Part shown: positions 28,691-37,420 of the stretch, in pieces
Numbering within the stretch: the first letter of the stretch is position 1
Layout of the letters: every line of letters begins with the position of its first letter
Assembly (NCBI RefSeq): GCF_009729555.1
Contig: NZ_WODC01000007.1
Span: forward strand, 1-64,000
Source: Pseudodesulfovibrio alkaliphilus
GTDB taxonomy: Bacteria > Desulfobacterota > Desulfovibrionia > Desulfovibrionales > Desulfovibrionaceae
Length of the DNA stretch: 64,000 nucleotides
Reading direction: 5' to 3'
The notes under the pieces: generated by a model
Databases searched by the model: none
Told to the model about the DNA's origin: nothing
Seen by the model: only the letters and a program-made list of their open reading frames with translations
Translations under genes and position numbers: made by a program

Positions 28691-29271
28691 AAGGGCAGGT
28701 GCCTGGATTCGCGGTCTGGTTCGTGGGGTTGCCGGGCAGCGGCAAGAGCGCTCTTGCCAGGGGGGTGCGCGACCACCTGCTCGGGCGGGGGATGGAGACG
28801 GTGCTGCTTCAGATGGACGAGCGGAGAAAGACCTATTTCCCCGAGCCGAAGTACACGGCGCAGGAGCGCGAGGCGGCCTATGCCATGTTTGTGGACGAGG
28901 CCGTGGAACTGGCTTGGCAGGGGCGCAACGTGCTCATGGACGGTTCGGCTCACAAGGTGGTCATGCGCGCCAGGGCCAGAGAAAGCATCCCGCGGTTCGC
29001 CGAGGTCTTTGTGCGCTGCGAACTGGATGAGGCCATCCGGCGCGAGGCCGGACGCCCCGAGGGACTCGTGGCTGCCGATCTTTACCGCAGGGCGCTGCGC
29101 CGTCAACAAACGGGCGAAGCGTGTCCGGGGTTGGGCGAGGTCATCGGTGTGGACGTGCCCTTTGAGGAAGACCCGGATGCGGAATTCACCATCGACAATA
29201 CCCGGCTGACCCGCGAACAGACTCTGGAAAAGGTTTTGCACTTTCTGGACACCTGGATCGACAGTGCTTAA
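28687..29271 (+). CDS. Adenylylsulfate-kinase-like P-loop kinase
   Basis: A 194-residue P-loop kinase. Walker A is GLPGSGKS (14-21), and the C-terminal part GVDVPFEEDPDAEFTIDN resembles the end of CysC. In true APS kinase the residues after Walker A include DGDN; here the position reads MDERRKTYFPEP, so the APS site is not conserved and another substrate is likely. GTG start at 28687 overlaps the previous stop (GTGA), with GGGGA upstream. Last gene of the three-kinase operon. Confidence 0.7.
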   Translation: MKGQVPGFAVWFVGLPGSGKSALARGVRDHLLGRGMETVLLQMDERRKTYFPEPKYTAQEREAAYAMFVDEAVELAWQGRNVLMDGSAHKVVMRARARESIPRFAEVFVRCELDEAIRREAGRPEGLVAADLYRRALRRQQTGEACPGLGEVIGVDVPFEEDPDAEFTIDNTRLTREQTLEKVLHFLDTWIDSA

Positions 29272-29313
29272 GGCTCTGATCGCCGCGACGCATTTTTCTC
29301 TTCAACCCGCAAT

Positions 29314-29332
29314 TGCCCGGTGACACCGGGCA
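29314..29332 (+). repeat. Hairpin in the miaB leader
   Basis: Perfect 7-bp arms TGCCCGG/CCGGGCA with loop TGACA, 12 bases before the miaB start and next to its AGGA. It may be the end of the kinase transcript or a leader element; there is no T run. Confidence 0.4.
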
Positions 29333-29344
29333 GGATTTGATTGC

Positions 29345-30694
29345 ATGAAATTTCACATCACCACCTTCGGGTGCCAGATGAATGTCCATGATTCGCAGTG
29401 GCTGGCCAGCGCCTTGGAGAGCCGGGGGTGGCGACAGACGGGCGAGGACGAGGCTCTCGTCTACATTCTCAACACATGCAGTGTCCGGGACAAACCGGAA
29501 CAGAAGGTTTACAGCGAACTTGGCCGCATCGCCGGCCATCTGCGGCGAGATCCAGGAGTTTTTGCCGCTGTTGGCGGCTGTGTGGCCCAGCAGATCGGCC
29601 GGGGATTCTTTGAGCGGTTTCCCTTCGTGCGTCTTGTTTTTGGTTCAGACGGCATTGCAGGGGCGCCCAACGCCCTTGAGCGCATCGCAGCCGGAATGGA
29701 GGAGCGTTTGGCCCTGCTGGATTTCATGCCGACCTATGACGAGCGCGAGTCCGTGCCTGCGCAATCTGTCCAATTTGCCCGGCAGGCATTCGTCACCATC
29801 ATGCAGGGGTGCGACAATTTCTGCGCCTATTGCATCGTGCCCTATACCCGGGGCCGCCAGAAGTCGCGCCACCCGGACGCGGTGGTAGCCGAGTGCCAGG
29901 CGCTTGTTGACGCCGGAGTGCGCGAGATCACCCTGCTCGGGCAGAACGTCAACAGCTTCGGCATGGACAAGGGCGGGGTCGGGACCACCTTTGCCCAGCT
30001 CCTGCGCAGGGTGGCAGCCATCAAGGGGCTCGACCGGCTGCGCTTCACCACTTCGCACCCCAAGGACATTGCGCCCGAAGTCATAGCGGCCTTCGGAGAG
30101 TACGAGACCCTGTGCCCGTCGCTACACCTGCCCCTGCAATCAGGCTCCGACGCGGTCCTTGCGGCCATGCGGCGCCGGTACACGCTCGATCGCTACATGG
30201 GTGTTGTGGAGGCTCTCAAAAGGACTCGGCCCGAGATGGCGCTGACAACGGATTTCATCGTGGGTTTTCCCGGCGAGACAGAGCGCGATTTTCAGGCCAC
30301 TCTTGATGTCATGGCGGCCGTGGGCTTCGAGTCGAGTTTTTCCTTCAAGTATTCCGACCGTCCGGGGGTGGCCGCCGTGAACATGGAGCCCAAAGTGGCC
30401 CCCGAAGTGGCCGCGGATCGTCTGATGCGCTTGCAGACTCTGCAAAATAGTATTACTAGAAAATGTCTAAAAATGCTTGAGGGCATGGAAACCGACGTGT
30501 TTATCGAGGGCCTGAGCCGTATGCAGGGGGGAGAGGTTCCCTCCTGGAAAGGGCGGGACCCGGCCGGACGCATCGTCAATGTGCACATGAAAAAGGGGCA
30601 TGCGGACGACCTTGTGGGCATGCTGGTACCAGTCAGGATCATTGAGGCAAAGAAACATTCTCTCATGGGCGAAGGAACGGGAATACCGTGGTAA
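29345..30694 (+). CDS. miaB: tRNA-2-methylthio-N6-dimethylallyladenosine synthase
   Basis: Radical SAM methylthiotransferase acting on i6A37 of tRNAs. The 449-residue protein has the N-terminal MTTase domain with auxiliary-cluster cysteines C10, C45 and C79, the radical SAM motif C156-x3-C160-x2-C163 (CDNFCAYC), and a C-terminal TRAM domain (about 385-445). It fits MiaB better than RimO or MtaB by its start ITTFGCQMNVHDS. The DUF151 gene start overlaps its stop. Confidence 0.95.
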   Translation: MKFHITTFGCQMNVHDSQWLASALESRGWRQTGEDEALVYILNTCSVRDKPEQKVYSELGRIAGHLRRDPGVFAAVGGCVAQQIGRGFFERFPFVRLVFGSDGIAGAPNALERIAAGMEERLALLDFMPTYDERESVPAQSVQFARQAFVTIMQGCDNFCAYCIVPYTRGRQKSRHPDAVVAECQALVDAGVREITLLGQNVNSFGMDKGGVGTTFAQLLRRVAAIKGLDRLRFTTSHPKDIAPEVIAAFGEYETLCPSLHLPLQSGSDAVLAAMRRRYTLDRYMGVVEALKRTRPEMALTTDFIVGFPGETERDFQATLDVMAAVGFESSFSFKYSDRPGVAAVNMEPKVAPEVAADRLMRLQTLQNSITRKCLKMLEGMETDVFIEGLSRMQGGEVPSWKGRDPAGRIVNVHMKKGHADDLVGMLVPVRIIEAKKHSLMGEGTGIPW

Positions 30695-31182
30695 CGATGG
30701 ACATCTTTGGACTTGCCCTGGACGAGAACAGCAAGGCACCCATCCTCGTGCTCAAGGAGTCGGGGGGCGAGCGAGTGCTGCCCATCTGGATCGGCGCCAT
30801 GGAAGCCATGGCCATTTCCGTGGCCATCAATGCGGTTCCATTTGCAAGGCCCATGACCCATGACCTGCTGCTCGGGACCATTCTTGGTCTTGGCTGGAAT
30901 GTCGAAGGCGTGGAGGTCACGGACATTCGCGAGGGCACGTTCTTTGCCGAGATCGTCACAGCCCGTGGCGACGAGGTTCGCCGGCTCGACAGCCGCCCCT
31001 CGGACGCCATCGCCCTGGCCGTGCGGGCCAAGTGCCCCATCCGTGCCGCCGACCATGTGCTTGAGCAGGGGGGCGGCGCCATGCAGCAGGGGGCGGAACG
31101 CGTTATCAAGACCGAGAGTGCTGACAAGTGGGCGGAAGAGCTTGAGAAATTTTCTGAAGACGACATAAAATACAAGATGTAG
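30688..31182 (+). CDS. DUF151 bifunctional nuclease-family protein
   Basis: The 164-residue protein belongs to the DUF151/BFN family: IFGLALDENSKAPILVLKE, LPIWIGAMEAMAI, and RPSDAIALAVRAKCPI. Plant members have nuclease activity; the bacterial role is unknown. It starts with GTG at 30688, overlapping the miaB stop; ATG 30697 is a close alternative. It is in a probable operon miaB-DUF151-PHP. Confidence 0.85.
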   Translation: MVTMDIFGLALDENSKAPILVLKESGGERVLPIWIGAMEAMAISVAINAVPFARPMTHDLLLGTILGLGWNVEGVEVTDIREGTFFAEIVTARGDEVRRLDSRPSDAIALAVRAKCPIRAADHVLEQGGGAMQQGAERVIKTESADKWAEELEKFSEDDIKYKM

Positions 31183-31189
31183 GCCCTCC

Positions 31190-31852
31190 ATGATCGATCT
31201 GCACACGCACACGGTCTTCAGCGACGGCGAACTCATTCCGGCGGAGCTTGTTCGCAGGGCCGAGGTTGTCGGCTACAAGGCTCTGTGCATGACCGACCAC
31301 GCCGATGAGAGTACTCTCTACTTCACTGTCGAGAACATCCTGCGTTTCGTGAAGCGACACGGATATTTCTACGACATCACCATTCTGGCAGGGGTGGAGT
31401 TGACGCATATTCCGCCGCCACTCATCGGCGAGATGACCCTCAAGGCCCGTGAGGCCGGGGCGCAGATAGTGGTCATGCACGGCGAGACGCCTGTTGAGCC
31501 CGTTGCTCCGGGCACCAATCTGGCGGCCATTGAGGCCGGGGTGGACATCCTGGCGCATCCCGGACTGATCACCGAGGAAGAGGTGGCCCTGGCCGCCGAA
31601 AAGGGCGTGGCCCTTGAGATCACCACTCGGGGTGGTCACAGTTACACCAACGGGCATGTGGCCGCGCTGGCCCGTCGGCTCGGCGCCAGACTGGTGGTCA
31701 ACAATGATGCACATTCGCCAAGGGATCTCGTCTCCAGAGAGTTGCGCAGAACCATCGCCCTGGGCGCGGGGCTGACGACCGAGGAATACCGCCAGACCGA
31801 GGCCAACGCCCGCGAGATAGTTGAGCGTTGTCTGCGCCGAACGGCCAGATGA
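31190..31852 (+). CDS. PHP-domain metal-dependent phosphoesterase
   Basis: The 220-residue protein shows the PHP metal ligands in order: DLHTHTVFSDGE (4-15), TDHADE, AGVELTH, LAHPG and NNDAHSPRD. Family members hydrolyse phosphate mono- or diesters (histidinol phosphate phosphatase, YciV-type exonuclease). The exact substrate is not clear. It follows DUF151 by seven bases. Confidence 0.85.
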   Translation: MIDLHTHTVFSDGELIPAELVRRAEVVGYKALCMTDHADESTLYFTVENILRFVKRHGYFYDITILAGVELTHIPPPLIGEMTLKAREAGAQIVVMHGETPVEPVAPGTNLAAIEAGVDILAHPGLITEEEVALAAEKGVALEITTRGGHSYTNGHVAALARRLGARLVVNNDAHSPRDLVSRELRRTIALGAGLTTEEYRQTEANAREIVERCLRRTAR

Positions 31853-31881
31853 TCAGGGTGCGAATTTTCAACCAGTCTTTT

Positions 31882-31902
31882 CGAACCCTTTGAGACGGTT
31901 CG
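31882..31902 (+). repeat. Inverted repeat upstream of tolQ
   Basis: CGAACC (31882-31887) and GGTTCG (31897-31902) with a nine-base loop, 27 bases before the tolQ start. Possible leader hairpin or operator in the promoter region of the tol operon. Confidence 0.35.
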
Positions 31903-31929
31903 CAACATACGTATTGGTGGGGTGAAACC

Positions 31930-32631
31930 ATGAACATGCTTCCTGACAGCGATCTCTTCTCCCTCCTGGCCGGGGCGACACTGGCCGTTAAAATGGTCAT
32001 GCTCCTGCTTGCGGGCATGTCCCTGTGGAGCTGGGCCATTATCTTCCACAAGTTTTTCACCATCGGCGCGGCCCGCAAGAAGGTCATGGAGGGGTATGAT
32101 GCCTTCATGTCCGCGGGCGACCTTTCGTCCGGGCTCAAGGCCTTGGGCTCAAGGGAACAGTCGCCCCTTTCGCGGGTGAGCACCTTGGCGGTCAAGGAAT
32201 TCCGCCTGCTGGAAAAGGCGGATGTCAACCGCGATCGCAAGAGGCTGTTGGTCAAGGACACCTTGCGCCGAGTGCTCAAGCAAGGCATTTCAAAGGAAAT
32301 GCGTTCGTTGACCCACAATCTGCCCTTTCTTGCCACCTGTGCCAACGCGGCCCCGTTCATCGGCCTGTTCGGCACGGTTTGGGGCATCATGCACTCGTTT
32401 CACTCCATCGGGCTGACCCAGTCCGCAGCACTGGCCACCGTGGCTCCCGGCATATCCGAGGCGCTGGTGGCCACGGCCATTGGTCTGCTGGTGGCCATCC
32501 CTGGGACGATTTTCTACAACTACTTCCTCGGCAAGCTCAACGAGGTGGAAACCGGGATGATCGATTTTGCCGGGGCGTTTCTCAACCGCGCCGAGCGCGA
32601 GATCACCTGGGCCACCAAGGGCGAGCAGTAG
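31930..32631 (+). CDS. tolQ: Tol-Pal system proton channel subunit TolQ
   Basis: Inner-membrane motor protein that with TolR uses the proton gradient to drive TolA. The 233-residue protein has three membrane helices (about 15-38, 135-157, 168-195) and the ExbB/TolQ signature region LPFLATCANAAPFIGLFGTV, GISEALVATAIGLLVAIP. Followed by tolR after nine bases, and by the rest of the Tol-Pal genes, which decides TolQ over ExbB. Confidence 0.93.
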   Translation: MNMLPDSDLFSLLAGATLAVKMVMLLLAGMSLWSWAIIFHKFFTIGAARKKVMEGYDAFMSAGDLSSGLKALGSREQSPLSRVSTLAVKEFRLLEKADVNRDRKRLLVKDTLRRVLKQGISKEMRSLTHNLPFLATCANAAPFIGLFGTVWGIMHSFHSIGLTQSAALATVAPGISEALVATAIGLLVAIPGTIFYNYFLGKLNEVETGMIDFAGAFLNRAEREITWATKGEQ

Positions 32632-32640
32632 GAGGCCGTC

Positions 32641-33069
32641 ATGGCGATCAAGACGGGTGGAGGTTTTCTCAATGAGATCAACGTCACTCCCTTTGTGGAT
32701 GTGATGTTGGTGCTGTTGATCATTTTCATGGTCACAGCGCCGCTCATGACCCAGGGGGTTGAAGTGGACCTGCCCACCACGCGCACGGTAAAGAGTCTGC
32801 CTCAGGATTCCGAGCATCTGGTGCTCACCGTGAAGGGCGACGGCAGCTTGTTTCTCGACGAGTACCAGGTTGCCGAGGACGAGTTGGAGGGCCACCTGAC
32901 GCGACTGGTCTCCGGGCAGATGAAGCAGCTCTATCTTCGGGCCGACGCGGCAGTGCCCTATGGAACGGTTGTCCGGGTCATGGGCGAGATCAAGGCGGCG
33001 GGTATCGACCGTCTGGGCATCGTGGCTGAGGAGACCTCGGACCGAAAGACCCAAGGTCAAAAAAAATAG
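32641..33069 (+). CDS. tolR: Tol-Pal system subunit TolR
   Basis: Stator partner of TolQ. The 142-residue protein has the single helix NVTPFVDVMLVLLIIFMVTA with the proton-carrying Asp at residue 20, then a periplasmic domain. A strong AGGAGG precedes ATG. It lies between tolQ and tolA. Confidence 0.94.
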   Translation: MAIKTGGGFLNEINVTPFVDVMLVLLIIFMVTAPLMTQGVEVDLPTTRTVKSLPQDSEHLVLTVKGDGSLFLDEYQVAEDELEGHLTRLVSGQMKQLYLRADAAVPYGTVVRVMGEIKAAGIDRLGIVAEETSDRKTQGQKK

Positions 33070-33088
33070 CTCTGGATGACAGCTCCCA

Positions 33089-34003
33089 ATGCGGCAAAGT
33101 CTCGGGTTCACGATTTCCTTTGTGCTCCACGCCTCGTTCATGGCATTTGCCCTGTTCTGGTCGGGGGGTCAGACCGTGCGGGTAAGCATGGATCGCCCGG
33201 TTTATTCGGTGGATCTGGTGACGCTGGCTCCGCCGCCGCCCGGACCGGCCCCGGTGGTGGAGGCCGTGAGCGCTACGGAGACAGCTCCTTCCCAGGTCCC
33301 TGTGCCCGTAGTCGAAGCCGCGTCCGAACCAGTGGCAGAGATCAAGCCCGTGCCGGTGGTCGAGGCCAAGCCGGAGCCAAAAGACATCAGCCCGACCAAG
33401 GTGGACAGGCAGCCAGTGGTCAAGAAAGAGGAAAAACCCAAGCCCGAGCCAAAGCCCGAACCCAAGAAGCCCGAGCCGAAAAAACCCGAACCCAAAAAGC
33501 CCGAGCCCAAGCCGCAAAAAACTGCGGAGCAGATGCTGGCCGAGGGATTGGCTACGGCCCAGGCAAAGGCCAAGACCCAGGAGCAGCAGCAGAGCGCGGC
33601 CATCGCCAGGGAGCTGGCGGCCATCAAGAAGCGCGAGGGCGCTCAGGTCTATGCCCACGGCGGTCAGCAGGGTGGCCAGGAAGGCGGTATTGCGGGCGGG
33701 GTGGTCGGCGGCAGCGGGTCGGGCTTGTCCGAGGTCTATGCCCTTATCGTTGGTTCGGCCATCAAGAAGAACTGGCGTTATCCGAGCTTCGCGGGCGAGA
33801 CGAACATGGTCGTCACCGTTGAGATATCCCTTGACGGCGAAGGCAGAATTCTTTCCTCCAGGGTCATCCAGTCGTCGAACAATCCCGAGTTCGACAGCTC
33901 GGCCCTGCGGGCCATCAGGGAAACCGAGTCTGTGGAGCGGCCAAGGACCGACAGGGATCGCGTCCTCCGCATCAACTTCAACAGCCAGGAACTTTCAGAG
34001 TAA
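33089..34003 (+). CDS. tolA: TolA/TonB-type energy transducer
   Basis: Spans the periplasm from TolQR to TolB/Pal. The 304-residue protein has one N-terminal anchor (about 7-25), a Pro/Glu/Lys-rich spacer (about 45-145) with tandem KPEPK units, a helical stretch (145-190), a glycine-rich linker (about 192-215), and a C-terminal TolA/TonB domain (YALIVGSAIKKNWRYPSF onward). The spacer is shorter than in E. coli TolA. The function is assigned mainly from the neighbours tolQR and tolB-pal. Confidence 0.88.
   Translation: MRQSLGFTISFVLHASFMAFALFWSGGQTVRVSMDRPVYSVDLVTLAPPPPGPAPVVEAVSATETAPSQVPVPVVEAASEPVAEIKPVPVVEAKPEPKDISPTKVDRQPVVKKEEKPKPEPKPEPKKPEPKKPEPKKPEPKPQKTAEQMLAEGLATAQAKAKTQEQQQSAAIARELAAIKKREGAQVYAHGGQQGGQEGGIAGGVVGGSGSGLSEVYALIVGSAIKKNWRYPSFAGETNMVVTVEISLDGEGRILSSRVIQSSNNPEFDSSALRAIRETESVERPRTDRDRVLRINFNSQELSE
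33434..33520 (+). repeat. Pro-Glu-Pro-Lys coding repeat in tolA
   Basis: Codes for residues 116-144 of TolA: repeated PKPEPK then KKPEPK units. A low-complexity periplasmic spacer, likely variable in length between strains. Confidence 0.85.
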
Positions 34004-34009
34004 ACCGCA

Positions 34010-35320
34010 ATGAAACGCATTCTGACGCTTTGCGCCACGCTTGTCGTCGCGGTATTCGCCGCGACCTCGGCCCTCGGTTCGGGACCGCTTACCGTGGACA
34101 TCCACGGCCCCGGTCAACGCATGGTCAACATCGTTCTGCTGCCGCCCAAATCGCTTGGCGGCAATGAACTGCCCCAGCCTCAGGCCAGGGCGTTCGAGGA
34201 ACTGGTGGCCAACAACCTGAGCTACATTCCCTTCCTGAAAGTTATTCCCCTGTCCGAATTGCTCGGCGGAGACCCGAGCCGGGGCGTCGGCAGCGGGGAT
34301 ATCGACTTTCGGCCCATGCAGCTGGCCCGTATCGACCTTTGCATGACCACGGGCTGGAATGGGCGATATGTGGAGGCGCGGGTTTTTGAGACTTTTGGCG
34401 GCCGCCGCGTGGTTGGCAAGGCATACAACGATGTGGGCGAGATCACCCTGGCCCAGGCCGCGGACCGTTTCTGCTCCGCCTTTCTCGAAGCCTTGACCGG
34501 CAAGAAGGGGTTCTTCGACTCGCCGCTGGCCTTTGTCAAGCAGGAGGGAGAGGGCAAGGAAATCTTCACCGTCCTGCCCCAGGGGCGCGAGCTGAAGCGC
34601 ATCACCAAACTTGGCGGCTACAACCTGAGCCCGTCCTGGTCGGCCGACGGGTCGAAGATAATCTTCACCCACATAGCCAAGACCCGCCACGAGCTGGGGG
34701 TGTACGACAGCAAAACGCAGAAGATCACCTTGTACTCTCAGGGGCTCGGCACAACGGTGATAAGCCCCATGTTCGGCCCCGGCGACATGCCTGTGGCGGC
34801 CCTCAATCTTCACGGAACCACGGACCTCCATGAACTGGACGAATCGTTCAGGCCCAAACGCAAATTGGCGAGTAGTCCGTATATCGAGGTCTCTCCCAGT
34901 TTTGACCGTATTGGTTCCAAAATGGCCTTCACCTCCGGCCGTGCTGGCAACCCGCATATTTATCTGATGGACATGAAGTCGGGGCAGGTCCGTCGCGTGA
35001 CCATGAGCGGCACATACAACACCCATCCCTGCATCAGTCCTGACGGGCGTTACATCGCTTATACCCATCGCACCCCGGGGGGGCATCGGATTTTTCTCCA
35101 CGATCTTTCGACCGGACGTGAGAAACAGTTGACGTTCGGACCCGGAAGCGATGAATATCCAGCATTCGACCCGGATGGATATTTTCTGGCTTTCGCCTCC
35201 AATCGTACTGGTGAGTTCAAGCTATATCTCACCACGCGGCACGGGGACACGCCACGGATGCTCTCCACCGGGCCGGGGCAGGCCTTTGCCCCTGCGTGGG
35301 ATACGGCGTTGCAATGGTGA
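34010..35320 (+). CDS. tolB: Tol-Pal system beta-propeller protein TolB
   Basis: Periplasmic protein that binds Pal and the C-terminal domain of TolA. The 436-residue precursor has a signal peptide (about 1-24), an N-terminal alpha/beta domain (30-165) and a six-bladed propeller with repeated [42 protein letters not shown] and [15 protein letters not shown] elements. Follows tolA by six bases and precedes pal. Confidence 0.95.
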   Translation: MKRILTLCATLVVAVFAATSALGSGPLTVDIHGPGQRMVNIVLLPPKSLGGNELPQPQARAFEELVANNLSYIPFLKVIPLSELLGGDPSRGVGSGDIDFRPMQLARIDLCMTTGWNGRYVEARVFETFGGRRVVGKAYNDVGEITLAQAADRFCSAFLEALTGKKGFFDSPLAFVKQEGEGKEIFTVLPQGRELKRITKLGGYNLSPSWSADGSKIIFTHIAKTRHELGVYDSKTQKITLYSQGLGTTVISPMFGPGDMPVAALNLHGTTDLHELDESFRPKRKLASSPYIEVSPSFDRIGSKMAFTSGRAGNPHIYLMDMKSGQVRRVTMSGTYNTHPCISPDGRYIAYTHRTPGGHRIFLHDLSTGREKQLTFGPGSDEYPAFDPDGYFLAFASNRTGEFKLYLTTRHGDTPRMLSTGPGQAFAPAWDTALQW

Positions 35321-35409
35321 ATCGTCACTGGATCAGGGTTGATTTTTCACGGAGAAAAGGTACACCATATTCTGGAAATTCCTTTTTCCCGGGCAGCTCA
35401 AACGTCAAT

Positions 35410-35424
35410 GGCCGAAAAACGGCC
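35410..35424 (+). repeat. Hairpin in the tolB-pal gap
   Basis: Arms GGCCG/CGGCC with an AAAAA loop, about ten bases before the pal ribosome binding site. It could give partial termination or a processing site that sets the Pal level; no T run follows. Confidence 0.35.
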
Positions 35425-35442
35425 CTACCTCAAGGAGTGGGC

Positions 35443-36000
35443 ATGAACTCGAAATGGCATCTCGCGGCAATGATTCTTCTGGCCTTCGCGCTCGTCGCCG
35501 GGGCCGGGTGTGCCAAAAAAACAACGACCAGTACCCCCCCCGGTACTCAGGTCGAGGTTACGGACGAAAGCAGGTGGACACCGCCGCCCGCGCCCGCGCA
35601 GCCTTCTGTGGATGAATCCACGCTGGCCTCCGAGGCCGAGCGCCGCGCCAAGGCCGAGGCGGTGGAGGAGCTGACCAGCGTTACCATTCACTTCGCCTTT
35701 GATTCTTACGAACTGAACGCGGAGGCTCGCTCCATCCTGGCGCTGAAGGCGAACATCATGCGCCGATTCTCCGATGTCCGGGTGATCATCGAAGGGCATT
35801 GCGACGAACGCGGCACCGAGGAATACAATCTCGCCCTGGGCGAACGTCGGGCTCGGGCAGCCTACGAGCATCTGGTGATTCTGGGCGTGGACCCGGGCCG
35901 GATGAGCATCGTCAGCTTCGGCGAGGAGCGTCCTCTTGATCCCGGCCATAATGAAACCGCCTGGGCCAAGAACCGTCGGGCCGAGTTCGTGGTCCGGTAA
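35443..36000 (+). CDS. pal: Peptidoglycan-associated lipoprotein Pal
   Basis: Outer-membrane lipoprotein that binds peptidoglycan non-covalently. The 185-residue precursor has a lipoprotein signal (1-22, AGAG before the lipidated Cys), a Pro-rich linker, and an OmpA-like domain with [32 protein letters not shown] (with the NxxLGERRA) and [15 protein letters not shown] lies five bases before ATG. Last gene of the tol operon; a terminator follows. Confidence 0.96.
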   Translation: MNSKWHLAAMILLAFALVAGAGCAKKTTTSTPPGTQVEVTDESRWTPPPAPAQPSVDESTLASEAERRAKAEAVEELTSVTIHFAFDSYELNAEARSILALKANIMRRFSDVRVIIEGHCDERGTEEYNLALGERRARAAYEHLVILGVDPGRMSIVSFGEERPLDPGHNETAWAKNRRAEFVVR

Positions 36001-36023
36001 CGCTCGCAGACAGGATGTTTTGC

Positions 36024-36056
36024 AGGCCGTCCCCGCGAGGGGGCGGCCTTTTTTTT
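36024..36056 (+). terminator. Rho-independent terminator of the tol-pal operon
   Basis: An 11-bp stem (36024-36034 with 36039-36049, one G-T pair), four-base loop GCGA and eight T residues (36049-36056). 24 bases after the pal stop. Confidence 0.93.
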
Positions 36057-36097
36057 ACGATCATGGGTCTGGGGGCAGAGGCTCGCTGAAGTCAGGT

Positions 36098-36583
36098 TCA
36101 AAGAATCCATGCGACAAAGTGCAGGCAGAGCAGGGCGTAGAGCCCGGCAACGCCGTCGTCGGCCATGACGCCCAGGCCGCCGGGGAAGGCGGTCTCGGCC
36201 CATTTTACTGGCCAGGGCTTGAGGATGTCGAAGGCCCTGAAGAGGATGAAGGCGAGGCCGAGCTGCCAGATGGGCATGGCCGCGAAAAAGAGCAGTGTGA
36301 GCCATTGGCCGAAGAGTTCGTCGATAATCACACAGCCCGGGTCCTTGCGGCCCATGGTGCGTTCGGCCACCCCGCAGGCCCAGATTCCCACCGCAAAGAT
36401 CAGAGCCAGGACGGCCAACCGCCCCCACAGCGGCAGGGGCAGGAAGAGCCAGGGCGCGGCCACCACAGCGGCCAGCGACCCCCATGTGCCAGGGGCCTTC
36501 GGAAAATGTCCGATGGGGCCAAGGGTGGCCAGGGCAGTGCCCAGAGTATTGATTGGGGATGTGGATTTCACGGAGATCCTCAT
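36098..36583 (-). CDS. pgpA: Phosphatidylglycerophosphatase A
   Basis: Removes the phosphate from phosphatidylglycerophosphate to give phosphatidylglycerol in the inner membrane. The 161-residue protein has the family motifs GPIGHFPKAPGTWGSLAA, DPGCVIIDELFGQW (metal-binding acidic residues) and FRAFDILKPWPVKW, with three to four membrane helices. ATG 36583 is chosen because the conserved domain begins soon after; the longer frame upstream overlaps the GNAT gene end. Confidence 0.92.
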   Translation of the reverse strand: MRISVKSTSPINTLGTALATLGPIGHFPKAPGTWGSLAAVVAAPWLFLPLPLWGRLAVLALIFAVGIWACGVAERTMGRKDPGCVIIDELFGQWLTLLFFAAMPIWQLGLAFILFRAFDILKPWPVKWAETAFPGGLGVMADDGVAGLYALLCLHFVAWIL

Positions 36584-36639
36584 TAATGTCTTGTTCGATG
36601 GGCCGGTATGGCCTTTTGCCGCGAGTTCAGGTCCGCCCC

Positions 36640-37110
36640 TCAGGGGTGGGAGGGGAGGGGGCACGCTTTTGGCGGCAGTCGCAGATGGAGCAGCGGGTAT
36701 GGCTTGCCAGTGCCGTCAACCGGAGATCGACCCGCCACTTCGAATCCGTGATGCAGGTAAAACGCCGTGGCTCCGTGATTCTGTTCGTTCACGTCAACCG
36801 ACGTGGCGCCGAGTGTCCTGATCCCATGTATTAGCAGGGTACTTCCGATTCCTCGCCCGAAAAAGGCTGGGGCGACAAAGAGCATCTCGACTCTGTTCCC
36901 GACGCACCCCATGAATCCGAGGATGTCCCCGTATTCGTCTACGGCGCCCCACAGTTCCTTGACTTGGGAACAAGCATCAAGGACCATTGGACGAAAAAAG
37001 TCGATGTCCTCAGCGGCCAAAAAATCATGTGTCGCCCTGACAGAGGCTTCCCACACCTCGACAATGCGCGGGAAATGGCTTGGGGTCGGCCTTGTCAGTT
37101 CCACATGCAC
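36640..37110 (-). CDS. GNAT-family N-acetyltransferase
   Basis: The 156-residue protein has the acetyl-CoA-binding motif A in VEMLFVAPAFFGRGIGSTLL and motif B in VNEQNHGATAFYLHHGFEVAGR. Its start VWEASVRATHDFL is typical of YafP/PA-type small acetyltransferases. Substrate unknown. GTG 37110 is preceded by GAGGAG seven bases away, better than starts further upstream. Confidence 0.85.
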   Translation of the reverse strand: MHVELTRPTPSHFPRIVEVWEASVRATHDFLAAEDIDFFRPMVLDACSQVKELWGAVDEYGDILGFMGCVGNRVEMLFVAPAFFGRGIGSTLLIHGIRTLGATSVDVNEQNHGATAFYLHHGFEVAGRSPVDGTGKPYPLLHLRLPPKACPLPSHP

Positions 37111-37420
37111 GGTCTTTCTCCTCGGCGGTCGTCGGCTGCTGTGAGCATGCAGACGGTATCGTTGCACAACAGGCTTGGCTACGTTCGCGTCCCTGTATCT
37201 TGTGTTCTCAAGAACCGTCAAGGACGCAGCCGTCCGGTATGCCTTTGGTCATTTCAGCCGTTTCCGATTCGGTCCGGGAAGAAGGGGCGATGGATCTTTT
37301 CCTCAATGACAACGGGGCCGATAATCGGGAAAAAGAACATCATGGCCGTGTGCCCGTATTTACACTGTTCTGGGAGTGGATTATGGTCCGGCAATCATTG
37401 TTTTTTGCAAGGGGCCGTCA
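37111..37420. other. 310-base divergent intergenic region, GNAT and LysE genes
   Basis: Contains the perfect palindrome GTTCTCAAGAAC (37204-37215), next to a TTGACG-like -35 for the leftward GNAT gene (minus strand, 37221-37216) and possibly covering its spacer. No RNA gene or supported ORF was found; rightward frames here lack a ribosome binding site. Confidence 0.45.

Noticed and set aside
33434-33520. Tandem repeat as a CRISPR-like or mobile element
   Set aside because: It is an in-frame Lys-Pro-Glu-Pro coding tract of TolA with no spacers.
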